Source: Xanthomonas sontii (lineage in GTDB: Bacteria > Pseudomonadota > Gammaproteobacteria > Xanthomonadales > Xanthomonadaceae). From it: a stretch of 64,000 bases of DNA. The stretch is taken from the NCBI RefSeq assembly GCF_040529055.1, contig NZ_CP132342.1:3098001-3162000 (forward strand), read 5' to 3'. The translations under genes were made by a program, and so were the position numbers. Of this stretch, positions 10,616 through 19,304 are shown in pieces. Under the pieces are notes generated by a model, which had not been told where the DNA came from, did not search any database, and saw only the letters and a program-made list of their open reading frames with translations. Within the stretch, counting starts at the first letter, position 1, and the number at the start of each line of letters is the position of its first letter.

Positions 10616-12181
10616 ATGACCAACATCCACAGCGACAAGATCCTCATCCTCGATTTCGGTGCGCAGTACACGCAGTTGATCGCGCGGCGCATTCGCGAAC
10701 TGGGCGTGTATTGCGAGATCTGGGCGTGGGACCACGATCCGGCCGAGATCGCCGGCTTCGGGGCGAAAGGCATCATCCTCTCCGGCGGCCCGGAATCGAC
10801 CACGCTGCCGGGCGCGCCGGCCGCGCCGCAGGCAGTGTTCGACAGCGGCCTGCCGATCTTCGGCATCTGCTACGGCATGCAGACCCTGGCCGCGCAGCTC
10901 GGCGGCGCCACCGAAGCGGCGGACCAACGCGAGTTCGGCCACGCCGAGGTCGAGGTGGTCGCTGCCGATGCGCTGTTCTCCGGGTTGACCGATCACGCAG
11001 GCGCGTCGCGGTTGAACGTGTGGATGAGCCACGGCGACCACGTGTCGCAGGTGCCGCCGGGCTTCACCATCACCGCCGTCACCGACCGCATCCCGGTCGC
11101 GGCCATGGCCAACGAGGCCAAGCGCTGGTACGGCGTGCAGTTCCATCCGGAAGTCACCCACACCCTGCAGGGCCAGACCCTGCTGCGCCGCTTCGTGGTC
11201 GACGTGTGCGGCTGCGCCACGCTGTGGACCGCGGCCAACATCATCGACGACCAGATCGCCCGCGTGCGCGCCCAGGTCGGCGACGACGAGGTGATTCTCG
11301 GCCTGTCAGGCGGTGTCGATTCGTCGGTGGTCGCCGCGCTGCTGCACAAGGCGATCGGCGACAAGCTGACCTGCGTGTTCGTCGACACCGGCCTGCTGCG
11401 CTGGCAGGAGGGCGATCAGGTGATGGCGATGTTCGCTGAGCACATGGGCGTCAAGGTGATCCGCGTCAACGCCGCCGACCGCTATTTCCAGGCGCTGGCC
11501 GGCGTCAGCGATCCGGAAGCCAAGCGCAAGATCATCGGCAACCTGTTCGTGGAGATCTTCGACGAAGAGTCGAACAAGCTCCGCAACGCCAAGTGGCTGG
11601 CACAGGGCACCATCTACCCGGACGTGATCGAGTCGGCCGGCAGCAAGACCGGCAAGGCCCACGTCATCAAGAGCCACCACAACGTCGGTGGCCTGCCCGA
11701 GCACATGAAGCTGGGCCTGGTCGAGCCGCTGCGCGAACTGTTCAAGGACGAAGTGCGGCGCCTCGGCGTCGAACTCGGCCTGCCGCGCAGCATGGTCTAC
11801 CGTCACCCGTTCCCCGGCCCCGGCCTGGGCGTGCGCATCCTCGGCGAAGTGAAGCGCGAGTACGCCGAACTGCTGGCCAAGGCCGACGCGATCTTCATCG
11901 ACGAACTGCGCAAGGCCGACCTGTACGACAAGACCAGCCAGGCCTTCGCCGTGTTCCTGCCGGTGAAGTCGGTCGGCGTGGTCGGCGACGCCCGCGCCTA
12001 CGAATGGGTGATCGCACTGCGCGCGGTGGAGACCATCGACTTCATGACCGCGCACTGGGCGCACCTGCCGTACGACTTCCTCGGCACGGTGAGCAACCGC
12101 ATCATCAACGAACTGCGTGGGGTCTCGCGGGTGGTCTACGACATTTCAGGGAAGCCGCCGGCGACGATCGAGTGGGAGTGA
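10616..12181 (+). CDS. guaA: GMP synthase (glutamine-hydrolysing)
   Basis: A 521-residue enzyme converting XMP to GMP with ATP and glutamine. Residues about 8-200 are the class I amidotransferase domain with GICYGMQ (nucleophilic Cys) and FHPEVTH (His-Glu). The ATP pyrophosphatase domain follows with the P-loop SGGVDSS, and the C-terminal dimerisation domain ends PATIEWE as usual. The start at 10616 gives [19 protein letters not shown], the normal N-terminus; there is no clear Shine-Dalgarno because the repeat element ends just before it. Downstream, on the other strand, an arsenate reductase remnant runs into the guaA 3' end. Confidence 0.98.
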   Translation: MTNIHSDKILILDFGAQYTQLIARRIRELGVYCEIWAWDHDPAEIAGFGAKGIILSGGPESTTLPGAPAAPQAVFDSGLPIFGICYGMQTLAAQLGGATEAADQREFGHAEVEVVAADALFSGLTDHAGASRLNVWMSHGDHVSQVPPGFTITAVTDRIPVAAMANEAKRWYGVQFHPEVTHTLQGQTLLRRFVVDVCGCATLWTAANIIDDQIARVRAQVGDDEVILGLSGGVDSSVVAALLHKAIGDKLTCVFVDTGLLRWQEGDQVMAMFAEHMGVKVIRVNAADRYFQALAGVSDPEAKRKIIGNLFVEIFDEESNKLRNAKWLAQGTIYPDVIESAGSKTGKAHVIKSHHNVGGLPEHMKLGLVEPLRELFKDEVRRLGVELGLPRSMVYRHPFPGPGLGVRILGEVKREYAELLAKADAIFIDELRKADLYDKTSQAFAVFLPVKSVGVVGDARAYEWVIALRAVETIDFMTAHWAHLPYDFLGTVSNRIINELRGVSRVVYDISGKPPATIEWE

Positions 12182-12518
12182 GGTGACCTCCTTCGTGGGC
12201 GGCGCTGGCTGATCGGCGCGCCCTGAAGCAGGCTTGGCATTTCGGTAGTGTTCCCGCTCGCCTTCCAGCATCGAGTCCAGCAGGTCGCTGTCCGTCAGCT
12301 TGGTACTGCGTAGCTCCAGCGCCTGATACGGCGTGTCTTTCTTCGAAGAACCTCCCGCACCGTCAGCCCGGATGCTGCGATCGGCTCCACAAGTCGCTTC
12401 CGGCTTGGAGGTGTCTTGAGGTATTCGACGACCTGTGGGTGTGCTCCCGCGTGGCGGATCAGAGCGAGGTGTTGCGCGAGGTGCCGCATTCCGGGTTGTG
12501 GCAGATCACGGCCTTCAT
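12146..12518 (-). pseudogene. arsC: arsenate reductase ArsC (glutaredoxin type), decayed
   Basis: Reading from 12518, frame one gives [17 protein letters not shown] with the catalytic Cys11 of glutaredoxin-type ArsC, then stops at 12459. A one-base deletion near 12464-12470 restores LALIRHAGAHPQVVEYLKTP and onward through REVLRRK in a second frame, which stops at 12295. A second one-base shift restores DTPYQALELRST and KLTDSDLLDSML. After that, similarity to ArsC ends; the usual HPILINRP stretch and the last third are missing, and the frame runs on into the guaA tail. So there are two frameshifts plus a truncated 3' end. The start overlaps the arsH stop as ATGA. The family normally reduces arsenate to arsenite; this copy should be inactive. 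Confidence 0.88.
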
Positions 12519-13249
12519 GGCGCGGTCTTTGCCGCCTGGGTGGCTTCGACCGCGCCTGCGGCCGCCGCCAGTGCAGCGGCGGTCTGCGTATCCTTGCGCT
12601 CGCTGTAGCGGTCGACCAGGTAGTCGCTGCGGCCGCGCACCAGATAGGTGAACTTCACCAGTTCCTCCATGACGTCCACCACGCGGTCGTAGTACGCCGA
12701 TGGTCTCATGCGGCCATTGGCGTCGAACTCCTGCCAGGCCTTCGGGACCGACGACTGATTCGGGATGGTCACCATCCGCATCCAGCGCCCAAGCATGCGC
12801 AGCGCGTTGACCACGTTGAAGGATTGCGATCCGCCGCAAACCTGCATCACCGCGAGCGTGCGTCCCTGCGTCGGGCGGACGCTGCCTTCCTGCAGAGGCA
12901 GCCAGTCGATCTGGTTCTTGAAGACCGACGACACCGCGCCATGACGTTCGGGGCTCACCCAGACCTGGCCTTCCGACCACAGCGAAGCGGCGCGCAGTTC
13001 CTGCACCTTCGGATGGTCCGGGCCGACGGCATCGACCATGGGCAGGTCGTGCGGATCGAAGACGCGGGTTTCGGCGCCGAAGTAGTCCAGCAGCCGTTGC
13101 GCTTCCAGTGCCAGCTTTCGGCTGTAGGACTCCGGGCGCAGCGATCCATACAGGATCAGAATGCGCGGCTTGTGCTCGGCATCGCCGGCGGCCAGGCGCG
13201 CGCGATCCGCTGCGGGCGCAAGCGTTGCATCCAGATTGGGAAGGTCCAT
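12515..13249 (-). CDS. arsH: ArsH NADPH-dependent FMN reductase
   Basis: A 244-residue flavoprotein. The core [20 protein letters not shown] (phosphate-binding loop for FMN), [18 protein letters not shown] and [13 protein letters not shown] are the ArsH signature. ArsH proteins reduce flavin with NADPH and can oxidise trivalent organoarsenicals to less toxic pentavalent forms in the cytoplasm. The C-terminal 25 residues are alanine-rich. The gene is divergent from arsR across 41 bases and leads an operon whose next gene, arsC, is decayed. Regulation by ArsR is inferred from the shared AT-rich intergenic dyad. Confidence 0.93.
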   Translation of the reverse strand: MDLPNLDATLAPAADRARLAAGDAEHKPRILILYGSLRPESYSRKLALEAQRLLDYFGAETRVFDPHDLPMVDAVGPDHPKVQELRAASLWSEGQVWVSPERHGAVSSVFKNQIDWLPLQEGSVRPTQGRTLAVMQVCGGSQSFNVVNALRMLGRWMRMVTIPNQSSVPKAWQEFDANGRMRPSAYYDRVVDVMEELVKFTYLVRGRSDYLVDRYSERKDTQTAAALAAAAGAVEATQAAKTAP

Positions 13250-13276
13250 GATCGATTGCCTGGGTTCATTAATTCT

Positions 13277-13292
13277 ATTATTCTAAAATAAT
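13277..13292. promoter_or_regulatory. candidate ArsR operator
   Basis: ATTATT-CTAA-AATAAT is a perfect dyad in the only AT-rich stretch of the arsH-arsR gap, and its right arm overlaps the arsR ATG at 13291. The position between divergent ars genes suggests autoregulation and arsH control. The surrounding TTAATTCTATTATTC could also hold the promoter. No Shine-Dalgarno precedes arsR. Confidence 0.55.
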
Positions 13293-13605
13293 GGAACATT
13301 TGACCGCAACCAAGGCCTTGTCGGCACTGGGCCACGAGACCCGTCTGGCCATCTTCCGGCTGCTCGTCCAGGCCGGACCGGCGGGCAAGCTGGCGGGCGA
13401 GATCGCCAGCGCGCTGACCCTGCCGGGGCCGACCCTGTCCTTCCACCTGAAGGAGCTGGCGGCTGTCGGAATGATCCGCGCCGAGCAACGGGGCAGGACG
13501 GTCTGCTATCGCGCCGAGTTCGACACGATGACGCGTCTGCTCGATTACCTGACCGAGAACTGCTGTGGCGGCGACGTGCGTTGCGGAGAGGGACGGACTT
13601 GCTGA
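13291..13605 (+). CDS. arsR: ArsR-family arsenite-responsive repressor
   Basis: A 104-residue winged-helix regulator (ALGHETRLAIFRLL, then LPGPTLSFHLKELAAVGMI as recognition helix). The Escherichia coli-type cysteines in helix 3 are absent. Instead there is a C-terminal Cys91-Cys92 pair and Cys98, the CC-x5-C spacing known for the Acidithiobacillus ferrooxidans type of ArsR, plus Cys104. Arsenite binding there would release DNA. The gene is divergent from arsH and heads the group arsR, arsN2-like, arsN1-like. There is no visible ribosome binding site, so leaderless translation is possible. Confidence 0.93.
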   Translation: MEHLTATKALSALGHETRLAIFRLLVQAGPAGKLAGEIASALTLPGPTLSFHLKELAAVGMIRAEQRGRTVCYRAEFDTMTRLLDYLTENCCGGDVRCGEGRTC

Positions 13606-13731
13606 CGCTTTGCCATTCGATGCGGGATGGCTGCGACATGAGCGTGGGCACGGCTCATGCGGCGCCGACGGCGCATCACCAGGCTGCCGCCAACCGTCGT
13701 TTCGGTCTTCTGCACATATCGAGGTGATGTC

Positions 13732-14163
13732 ATGGACGTCGTGATCAGCCTGGCGCAGTTCGATCCGCAGATGGAAGAACTGCTGCAGTCTTCGGGGTTG
13801 CCGACCTCCGACCTGATCGCCGATCACGCGTCGCGACAGTTCCTTGCCGCGCGTCGGGGTGGGTTGGTCGGCACGGTGGCTGTCGAATTCCATGGCGAAC
13901 ATGGCGTGCTGCGTTCGTTGTGCGTCGCGGAGGGGCATCGCGGTGATGGCCTCGGGCGTCGGCTGGTTCGGGAGGCAGAGCGCCTGGCTGTGCAGCGTGA
14001 GGTGCTTGCCTTGTATCTGCTGACCACGACGGCGCAGGATGTGTTCGCCGCCATGGGCTACGTACAGTGCGACCGACGGCAGGTGCCGCCGCTGGTCGTG
14101 GCGTCGAGCCAGTTCGAACGCCTCTGTCCGTCCAGCGCCGTCTGCATGTCGAAGCTCCTGTGA
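13732..14163 (+). CDS. GNAT acetyltransferase, ArsN2 type
   Basis: A 143-residue GNAT protein. The acetyl-CoA loop is LCVAEGHRGDGLGRRLVREAE, followed by LYLLTTTAQDVFAAMGY as the C-terminal GNAT motif. The general look and the place after arsR match the ArsN2 family of arsenic-locus N-acetyltransferases. A GAGGTG Shine-Dalgarno at 13721-13726 selects the ATG at 13732; the frame extends upstream but without ribosome binding signals. ArsN2 substrates are not firmly known, so the arsenic role rests on context. Confidence 0.82.
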   Translation: MDVVISLAQFDPQMEELLQSSGLPTSDLIADHASRQFLAARRGGLVGTVAVEFHGEHGVLRSLCVAEGHRGDGLGRRLVREAERLAVQREVLALYLLTTTAQDVFAAMGYVQCDRRQVPPLVVASSQFERLCPSSAVCMSKLL

Positions 14164-14198
14164 TCCAGGCGCTGCCTTTTCATCACTAAAGGAAGCCG

Positions 14199-14726
14199 GT
14201 GACCGTGACAGCGACCATCGTTTCGGCCAGTCCCGTGCATGCCCAGCGCATCGCGGACATCTACAACCACTACATCGCCAACACGTGCGTCACGTTCGAA
14301 CTGGATCCCGTGACGTCGGCCGACATGGCCAGGCGCATTGCAGACGTCCAGAGCGTCGGCCTTCCGTGGCTGGTGGCGCTGGTGGGCGACGAGGTTGCCG
14401 GGTATGCCTACGCCACACAATGGAGAGCGAGAAAGGCGTACCAGCGTTCGGTGGAATCCACGATCTACCTGGCTGATGGGCATCGGGGGCGAGGGCTGGG
14501 CGCTGTCCTGTATGGCGCGCTGCTGGAAACACTGCGACGGCTGGAGTTGCACGTGGTCATCGGCGGTGTCGCTCAACCGAACGATGCAAGTGCCCGGCTG
14601 CACCAGGCGCTGGGGTTCAAGAAGGTCGCGCACTTCGAGGAGGTCGGTTACAAGCTCGGCCGTTGGGTGGATGTCGTGTACTGGCAGTTGCTTCTTCCAG
14701 CCGCGCCCCACGAAAACGCGCTCTGA
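14199..14726 (+). CDS. GNAT acetyltransferase, ArsN1/phosphinothricin type
   Basis: A 175-residue GNAT of the PAT/bar-like group: IADIYNHYIANTCVTFE, YATQWRARKAYQRSVESTIY, acetyl-CoA loop GHRGRGLGAVLYGALLE and LHQALGFKKVAHFEEVGYKLGRW. Members of this group acetylate L-phosphinothricin or methionine sulfoximine, and in ars operons the arsenic analogue arsinothricin (ArsN1). The GTG at 14199 follows GGAAG by 3 bases; a second GTG two codons later is possible. Its position 35 bases after the ArsN2-type gene in the ars locus favours ArsN1, but substrate cannot be proven from sequence. Confidence 0.82.
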   Translation: MTVTATIVSASPVHAQRIADIYNHYIANTCVTFELDPVTSADMARRIADVQSVGLPWLVALVGDEVAGYAYATQWRARKAYQRSVESTIYLADGHRGRGLGAVLYGALLETLRRLELHVVIGGVAQPNDASARLHQALGFKKVAHFEEVGYKLGRWVDVVYWQLLLPAAPHENAL

Positions 14727-15161
14727 CTAGCGACGCTGGTAGACGACGCCCTGAACCAAGACCTGATCTTGCTCCGGCGCCTCGTCGAAACGTCGATGCG
14801 CTTCGGCAATGGCGCGTTGATTCTCGTTCGCCCAATGGACCAGCGCCATGACCGGCTTCAATAGCGTGCGTCCAAGGTTGGTCAGTGCGTAATCCACGCG
14901 CGGAGGGATCGTCGGATACAGCGTCCGCGTGACCAGTCCATCGCATTCCAGTCCGCGCAGGGTCAGCGTCAGCATGCGCTGGGAAATGCCGTCGATGCCA
15001 CGCTTCAATGCGTTGAAGCGCTGCGGGCCGTTCGCCAGCATGGCGACGATGTAGAGACTCCACTTGTCGCCGATGCGATCCAGGATCTGACGCGTCGCCA
15101 GACAGCCGCCCGCATCAGGTGCAGGGACGTCGACAGGTGGGTCGATGTGACCAGGTGACAT
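14727..15161 (-). CDS. HxlR-family transcriptional regulator
   Basis: A 144-residue winged-helix protein with the HxlR core: [46 protein letters not shown] (recognition helix) and [18 protein letters not shown]. HxlR proteins sense reactive aldehydes, quinones or redox state. The start was set at MSPGHID (15161); an upstream ATG gives an Arg-rich extension that is unlikely. It ends at the base after the ArsN1-type gene (convergent) and starts 4 bases after the dabA stop, so it may be expressed with dabB-dabA. Its targets are unknown. Confidence 0.88.
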   Translation of the reverse strand: MSPGHIDPPVDVPAPDAGGCLATRQILDRIGDKWSLYIVAMLANGPQRFNALKRGIDGISQRMLTLTLRGLECDGLVTRTLYPTIPPRVDYALTNLGRTLLKPVMALVHWANENQRAIAEAHRRFDEAPEQDQVLVQGVVYQRR

Positions 15162-15165
15162 CCGG

Positions 15166-17601
15166 TCACGCGTGTGCCGGCACGGCGCTGCGCTTGGGCG
15201 GCGCATCGCCAGGACACGCCTCCCAGCGCAACTCGCCGGTGTAGCGCGACGCCATGCGGCCCTGGTCGTCCAGCGCGAACAGATGCAGCCAGCGATTGTC
15301 GAACAGCGCGCGAACCTGCGGATGGCGTTCGAGGATGTCGGTGATCGCGTCGGTCGGTGCTTCGATCAGCACCGACAGCCGCAACGGTTCGTGGATCAGC
15401 CGTTCGCCGTCGTGGACCGACTGCCAGGGGAGTCCGCCGCGCAGCAGGCCGCCGTTGCCCTCAACCACGCCGATGCCACCGGTGACGTTGTGCAGCAGCT
15501 TGTTGCCTGCGCCGAAGACCTCGGGCGCGACGGTCGAGCCGTAGTACTGCAGGCTGATCCAGCTGGCGACCACCACCGGGGCGGTCAGGATCAATTCCAG
15601 CACGCCGAAACCTTTGTCGCGCCGCCAATCGTAGTCGTGCAGGAAGGCGCGTCCCGCCAGGTCGCGTCCGGTCGTGCGCGCACGCGGCGCGGCGATGAAA
15701 GCCTGGCAGCCGGCCAGGGCCCATTCCGGGCGCAGCTCGGCCCAGTCGCGGGCGCGAGGCGCGATGTCCTGGCTCCGCTGCGCGCGTGGCAGGCGCAGCG
15801 CGCGCTCGCCTCGGGCCAGCGCGCCGGCGGCGTGCAACCAACGCGCCGCCTGGTCGAGGTCGGTGGCATGCGCGGGCGAAGCATGGTCGGCGCTGTAGAG
15901 CGTGACCGCATCGGTCGTGGTGTCGTGCAGGGCGCCGACGAACAGCGTGTCGGCGGGAATGGCGATGCCGCGCTCGGCGAGACCGACGCGCACCTCCGGG
16001 TCGTTGAGCAGCGCGGCGAGGAGCCGCGCGTTCACTTCGCCCGAGTAGCCGCCGCAGGCGCCGCAGTGCAGGGCGCTGGCATGCGGATTGTTGACCACGT
16101 TTGCCCCGTGGCCGGCGATCACCACAAGTCGCGCGAACCCAGTGGTGAGAGACATCGCGGTGAGGATGCGCGTGGCCATGGTCAGCCGTGTGTCGAGGTC
16201 GAGCGCCTCGGCCGGGCGCGGCGCGGGATCGTTCGGCGCCGAGTGCCGCGTCAGTCCCAAGCCATCGCGCAGCAGCTTGGCGACGTAGATCGGGCCGGTG
16301 GCCTCGACGAAGGCGAAAGAGGAAATGGCGGCCAGCTTGAAGCGCCCCCAGGCCCGCTTCGCGCGGGCCGCGATCCGCGCGGCGAGGTCCGCCTCGGACA
16401 TCAATGACGTCGTCGCTCCCGTGCAGGTGTGCACCGCTGGTGTCAGCAGCACCGGAAGGCGTGCCTCGACCACGTCCGAAGCGAACCGCCGATGGCCGAT
16501 GCCCAGCCCGAAGAAGCCGGCGAATCCGAGCGTCTGGATGCCGGCATCGAGGCTTTCCAGCGCGCGGCGGAACACTTCCGAGCGTACGTCGATGCAGAAG
16601 GCCATCTGCAACGTCATCCGGTCGGGGGCGACCGGGGCCGAGGCGGGCGCTGCAAGCACGCTGCCGAGCCGCCGCTGTGCGGCTCGTTCGGCTGCTTCCT
16701 GCAGGAGGCTGTCGACGACATCGTCCGGTGTCGCCGCCACCGGCGCGCTGTAGGCGTCGATGGCGCTCCGCCACTGCGGCGCGATCTCCGCACCGAACTT
16801 GCCCAGCAGGGCGGCTTCCCAACTGATGCGGATGGCGAGCAGATCGGTGACGCAGGCATCGGTTCCGCCGCTCAACTCCGCTTGCCAGAGCCGATACCGC
16901 GCAACCTGGCTCCAGCCGCCCAGCGTGGTCAGCAGACGGTGGAAATAGTCCTCCAGCGCGTCTGGCGCGAGGCCGAGGCGGGCGACGCCCTCGACGATCG
17001 CCTCTTCGGCAGTCGCTGGCGCGTCCGCCACCTGCTGTGCGAATCGGGTGAGTCCGGCGATTTCCGGTGTCAGATCGTGTGTCGCGACCAGCCGCCACGC
17101 GTTGTAGGCGCCGCCGGACTGCCCGGCGACCCACAGCGCCTGGCCCTGGTCGAAGTAGCTGGCGGCCCAGTGTCCGATGCGCTCTTCGACGATGCCCGGC
17201 CAGTCGACCAGCGACGCATCGCGTGCCAGATCGGCGACGGTCGGGATCGCCTGCGGGGCAGGGCGCGTGGCTTCGATGACGAGCTTCAGTGCGGACACGC
17301 TCGGCGGACGCAGCGCCGTCGGCGCGTTGTGCCAGGCCGCCTGTAGATCCTCTTCGGCGATGTCGCCGGACTGCAGTCGCTGCGCATACCAGGCGCGCGG
17401 CATGGTCACGGCGATGCCGGCGGCGCGCCGCAGCCGCGCCGCCGCGATCGGCAGCGGTTCGCCGGTCTGGCCGAGGAAGGGGTTGACCGCCACGCTCGAG
17501 GCGAGCGGCCAAAGCGGGGGAATGGCCCGCGCCGCACGCGCGGCGGCGGCGATGATCAGCTCGTGAGACAAGGACGGTGCGTCGGTGGTGGTCATCAACA
17601 T
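15166..17601 (-). CDS. dabA: DabA, zinc subunit of DAB inorganic-carbon uptake complex
   Basis: An 811-residue DUF2309/YbcC-family protein. The beta-carbonic-anhydrase-like site is complete: Cys336 and Asp338 in FCIDVRSE, His498 in GHGANV and Cys513 in HCGACGG; the His-Cys spacing of 15 equals that of the Halothiobacillus DabA. DabA is thought to hydrate CO2 to bicarbonate vectorially while bound to the cation-translocating DabB in the membrane, trapping bicarbonate in the cytoplasm. It begins 24 bases after dabB and is expected to be cotranscribed. The start is ATG at 17601, with another ATG two codons later. No carboxysome or RuBisCO genes are visible. Confidence 0.93.
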   Translation of the reverse strand: MLMTTTDAPSLSHELIIAAAARAARAIPPLWPLASSVAVNPFLGQTGEPLPIAAARLRRAAGIAVTMPRAWYAQRLQSGDIAEEDLQAAWHNAPTALRPPSVSALKLVIEATRPAPQAIPTVADLARDASLVDWPGIVEERIGHWAASYFDQGQALWVAGQSGGAYNAWRLVATHDLTPEIAGLTRFAQQVADAPATAEEAIVEGVARLGLAPDALEDYFHRLLTTLGGWSQVARYRLWQAELSGGTDACVTDLLAIRISWEAALLGKFGAEIAPQWRSAIDAYSAPVAATPDDVVDSLLQEAAERAAQRRLGSVLAAPASAPVAPDRMTLQMAFCIDVRSEVFRRALESLDAGIQTLGFAGFFGLGIGHRRFASDVVEARLPVLLTPAVHTCTGATTSLMSEADLAARIAARAKRAWGRFKLAAISSFAFVEATGPIYVAKLLRDGLGLTRHSAPNDPAPRPAEALDLDTRLTMATRILTAMSLTTGFARLVVIAGHGANVVNNPHASALHCGACGGYSGEVNARLLAALLNDPEVRVGLAERGIAIPADTLFVGALHDTTTDAVTLYSADHASPAHATDLDQAARWLHAAGALARGERALRLPRAQRSQDIAPRARDWAELRPEWALAGCQAFIAAPRARTTGRDLAGRAFLHDYDWRRDKGFGVLELILTAPVVVASWISLQYYGSTVAPEVFGAGNKLLHNVTGGIGVVEGNGGLLRGGLPWQSVHDGERLIHEPLRLSVLIEAPTDAITDILERHPQVRALFDNRWLHLFALDDQGRMASRYTGELRWEACPGDAPPKRSAVPAHA

Positions 17602-17625
17602 GGGGGGTGTCCTGGCGGTGAAGGG

Positions 17626-19197
17626 TCATGAGGTCTTGCGGACGGACCAGCCGCCGAGCAGGCGATCGAGCGTGGCGTTGGCATACAGGCCATTGGCGAG
17701 ATGCACGCGCAGTCCGGCGGCGGCCGGGTGCGTCGCCCACAGCGGGAACAGCGCCTGCGCCACCGCCACCAGGCCGAAGCTCAGCACCGCCAGCGCCATC
17801 AGCGTCCACTCCAGCCGACCCGGCGCCGGCGTCGCCGGCAGCACGCCTGCGGTCAGCCATTCGGCGGCGGTCTGCAGCGCGAAATAGCCGACCGCGGCGG
17901 CGCTGGCGTAGAGCGCGGTCTTTCGGGTGAGCGGACGCGGCGCGGCATCGGCCAGACCCTGGGCCAGCAGATACGCCACACCGAAGATCAGGATGGCGCC
18001 CAGGGCCAGCGCCTGCGGCGACTTGTGCCCGAAGCCGAAGGCGAACCCGAAGGCGGCGCCGATCCCGACATAGATCGCCAGCGCGATCAGGAAGGCGCGG
18101 CTGACCGCGGCCCCATCGGGCACCGCCACCGGCCCGGGTCGGCGAATCGACGCCACCTGCTCGACCGCCCCGCCGGAGGCCAGGAAGGCATGCGCCTTGT
18201 ACAGCGAGTGCGCGACGATGTGCAGCAGCGCCAGCGGAAACAGCGCCAGCCCGCACTGCAGGATCATGAAACCCATCTGCGCGACCGTGGACCAGGCCAG
18301 CGAGGTCTTGACCGCGGGCTGGGTCAGCATCACCAGCGCACCGAACAGCGCAGTGAACCCGCCGAGCATCGCCAGCACGGCGAGCACGCCGGGGGCCGCC
18401 AGCATCAGGTCCGCGAAGCGGATCAGCAGGAAGCCGCCGCCGTTGACCACGCCGGCATGCAGTAAGGCCGACACCGGCGTGGGCGCCTCCATCATCTCGG
18501 TGAGCCAGCCGTGGGTCGGGAACTGCGCCGATTTCAGCACCGCGGCCAGCGCAAGCAGGGCGGCGGCCGCGGTCAGCGACCAGCCGTGCTGGCCGCTGCG
18601 GGCCAGGGTGTTGATCGTGGCGATGTCGGTGGTGCCCATGCTGTTCCAGACCAGCGCGGCCGCACTCACCAGGGCGATGGCACCGATGCTGGAGAACAGG
18701 CGCTTCTTGCGCGCGGCGCGTTGCGCGGCCACACGCTGGGGATAGAACAGCAGCAAACGATTGAGCGCGATGCTGGTGGCGATCCAGGCCACCACGACCT
18801 GGACCAGGTTGCCGGCCTGCACCAGCAGCAGCACCGCGGCGAGCGCGACGCACAGCCAGCCGGTGAAATAGCCCTGCCGCGCTTCGCCATCCAGATAGGT
18901 GCGGGTGTAGCGCACCACGATCCAGCCGACGAAGGCGACCAGCAGCAGCATCGTGGTGCTCACCGCATCGAGCCGGACCGACAGGCCGATGCCGTTCGCT
19001 CCGAGCAGTTCGCTGCCGCCGGCGCCGCGGGCGATCAGCAGCGCCAGCGAGGCGATGCCGACGAGCAGTGCGCCGAGCGCGGCACGTTCGGCGAAGGCGG
19101 GGAGGAAGCGGGGGCGTCGGCCGCTGCGGACAAAGCCGAACACGGCCGCGACCAGCAGCAGGAGTGGGGCAGAGAGCGGCAGCAGATAGAGCGACAA
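17626..19197 (-). CDS. dabB: DabB, NuoL-like membrane subunit of DAB complex
   Basis: A 523-residue protein with about 13-14 hydrophobic segments and the antiporter-like core of NADH dehydrogenase subunit 5: MMEAPTPVSALLHAGVVNGGG, KTSLAWSTVAQMGFM and LHIVAHSLYKAHAFL, with the lysines and histidines of the proton path. It should supply cation flow that drives DabA. The start chosen is TTG at 19197, preceded by AAGGGGA, which places the first membrane helix (LSLYLLPLSAPLLLL) at the N-terminus; the in-frame ATG at 19305 would add a hydrophilic stretch overlapping the divergent promoter. Order dabB-dabA, transcribed away from a LysR gene. Confidence 0.9.
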   Translation of the reverse strand: MSLYLLPLSAPLLLLVAAVFGFVRSGRRPRFLPAFAERAALGALLVGIASLALLIARGAGGSELLGANGIGLSVRLDAVSTTMLLLVAFVGWIVVRYTRTYLDGEARQGYFTGWLCVALAAVLLLVQAGNLVQVVVAWIATSIALNRLLLFYPQRVAAQRAARKKRLFSSIGAIALVSAAALVWNSMGTTDIATINTLARSGQHGWSLTAAAALLALAAVLKSAQFPTHGWLTEMMEAPTPVSALLHAGVVNGGGFLLIRFADLMLAAPGVLAVLAMLGGFTALFGALVMLTQPAVKTSLAWSTVAQMGFMILQCGLALFPLALLHIVAHSLYKAHAFLASGGAVEQVASIRRPGPVAVPDGAAVSRAFLIALAIYVGIGAAFGFAFGFGHKSPQALALGAILIFGVAYLLAQGLADAAPRPLTRKTALYASAAAVGYFALQTAAEWLTAGVLPATPAPGRLEWTLMALAVLSFGLVAVAQALFPLWATHPAAAGLRVHLANGLYANATLDRLLGGWSVRKTS

Positions 19198-19286
19198 GGC
19201 AATCCCCTTGGATCGAGCGCAGTGGCGGGCGGCGCCACGATAGCGATCGGCGGGGTCGAACAAAAATTCATTGTTTTCACTATATC

Positions 19287-19303
19287 GTTCGTTATTATCG
19301 AAC
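19287..19303. promoter_or_regulatory. candidate LysR binding dyad
   Basis: GTTCG-TTATTAT-CGAAC is a perfect dyad with a 7-base AT-rich centre (LysR boxes are typically interrupted dyads of about this size). It ends one base before the LysR gene ATG and lies about 90 bases from the dabB start. It would suit repression of the lysR gene and, with the AT-rich CACTATATCG nearby, activation of dabB-dabA. Confidence 0.55.
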
Positions 19304-19304
19304 A

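Noticed and set aside
13606-13731. Start of the ArsN2-type gene at 13657 or a gene in the arsR-arsN2 gap
   Set aside because: The Shine-Dalgarno at 13721 and the GNAT N-terminus favour 13732; the extra residues are Arg-rich and lack similarity.
15461-18853. 1130-codon minus-strand frame through dabA and dabB
   Set aside because: Same strand but a different phase from two well-supported proteins; the translation is Arg/Ala-rich nonsense.
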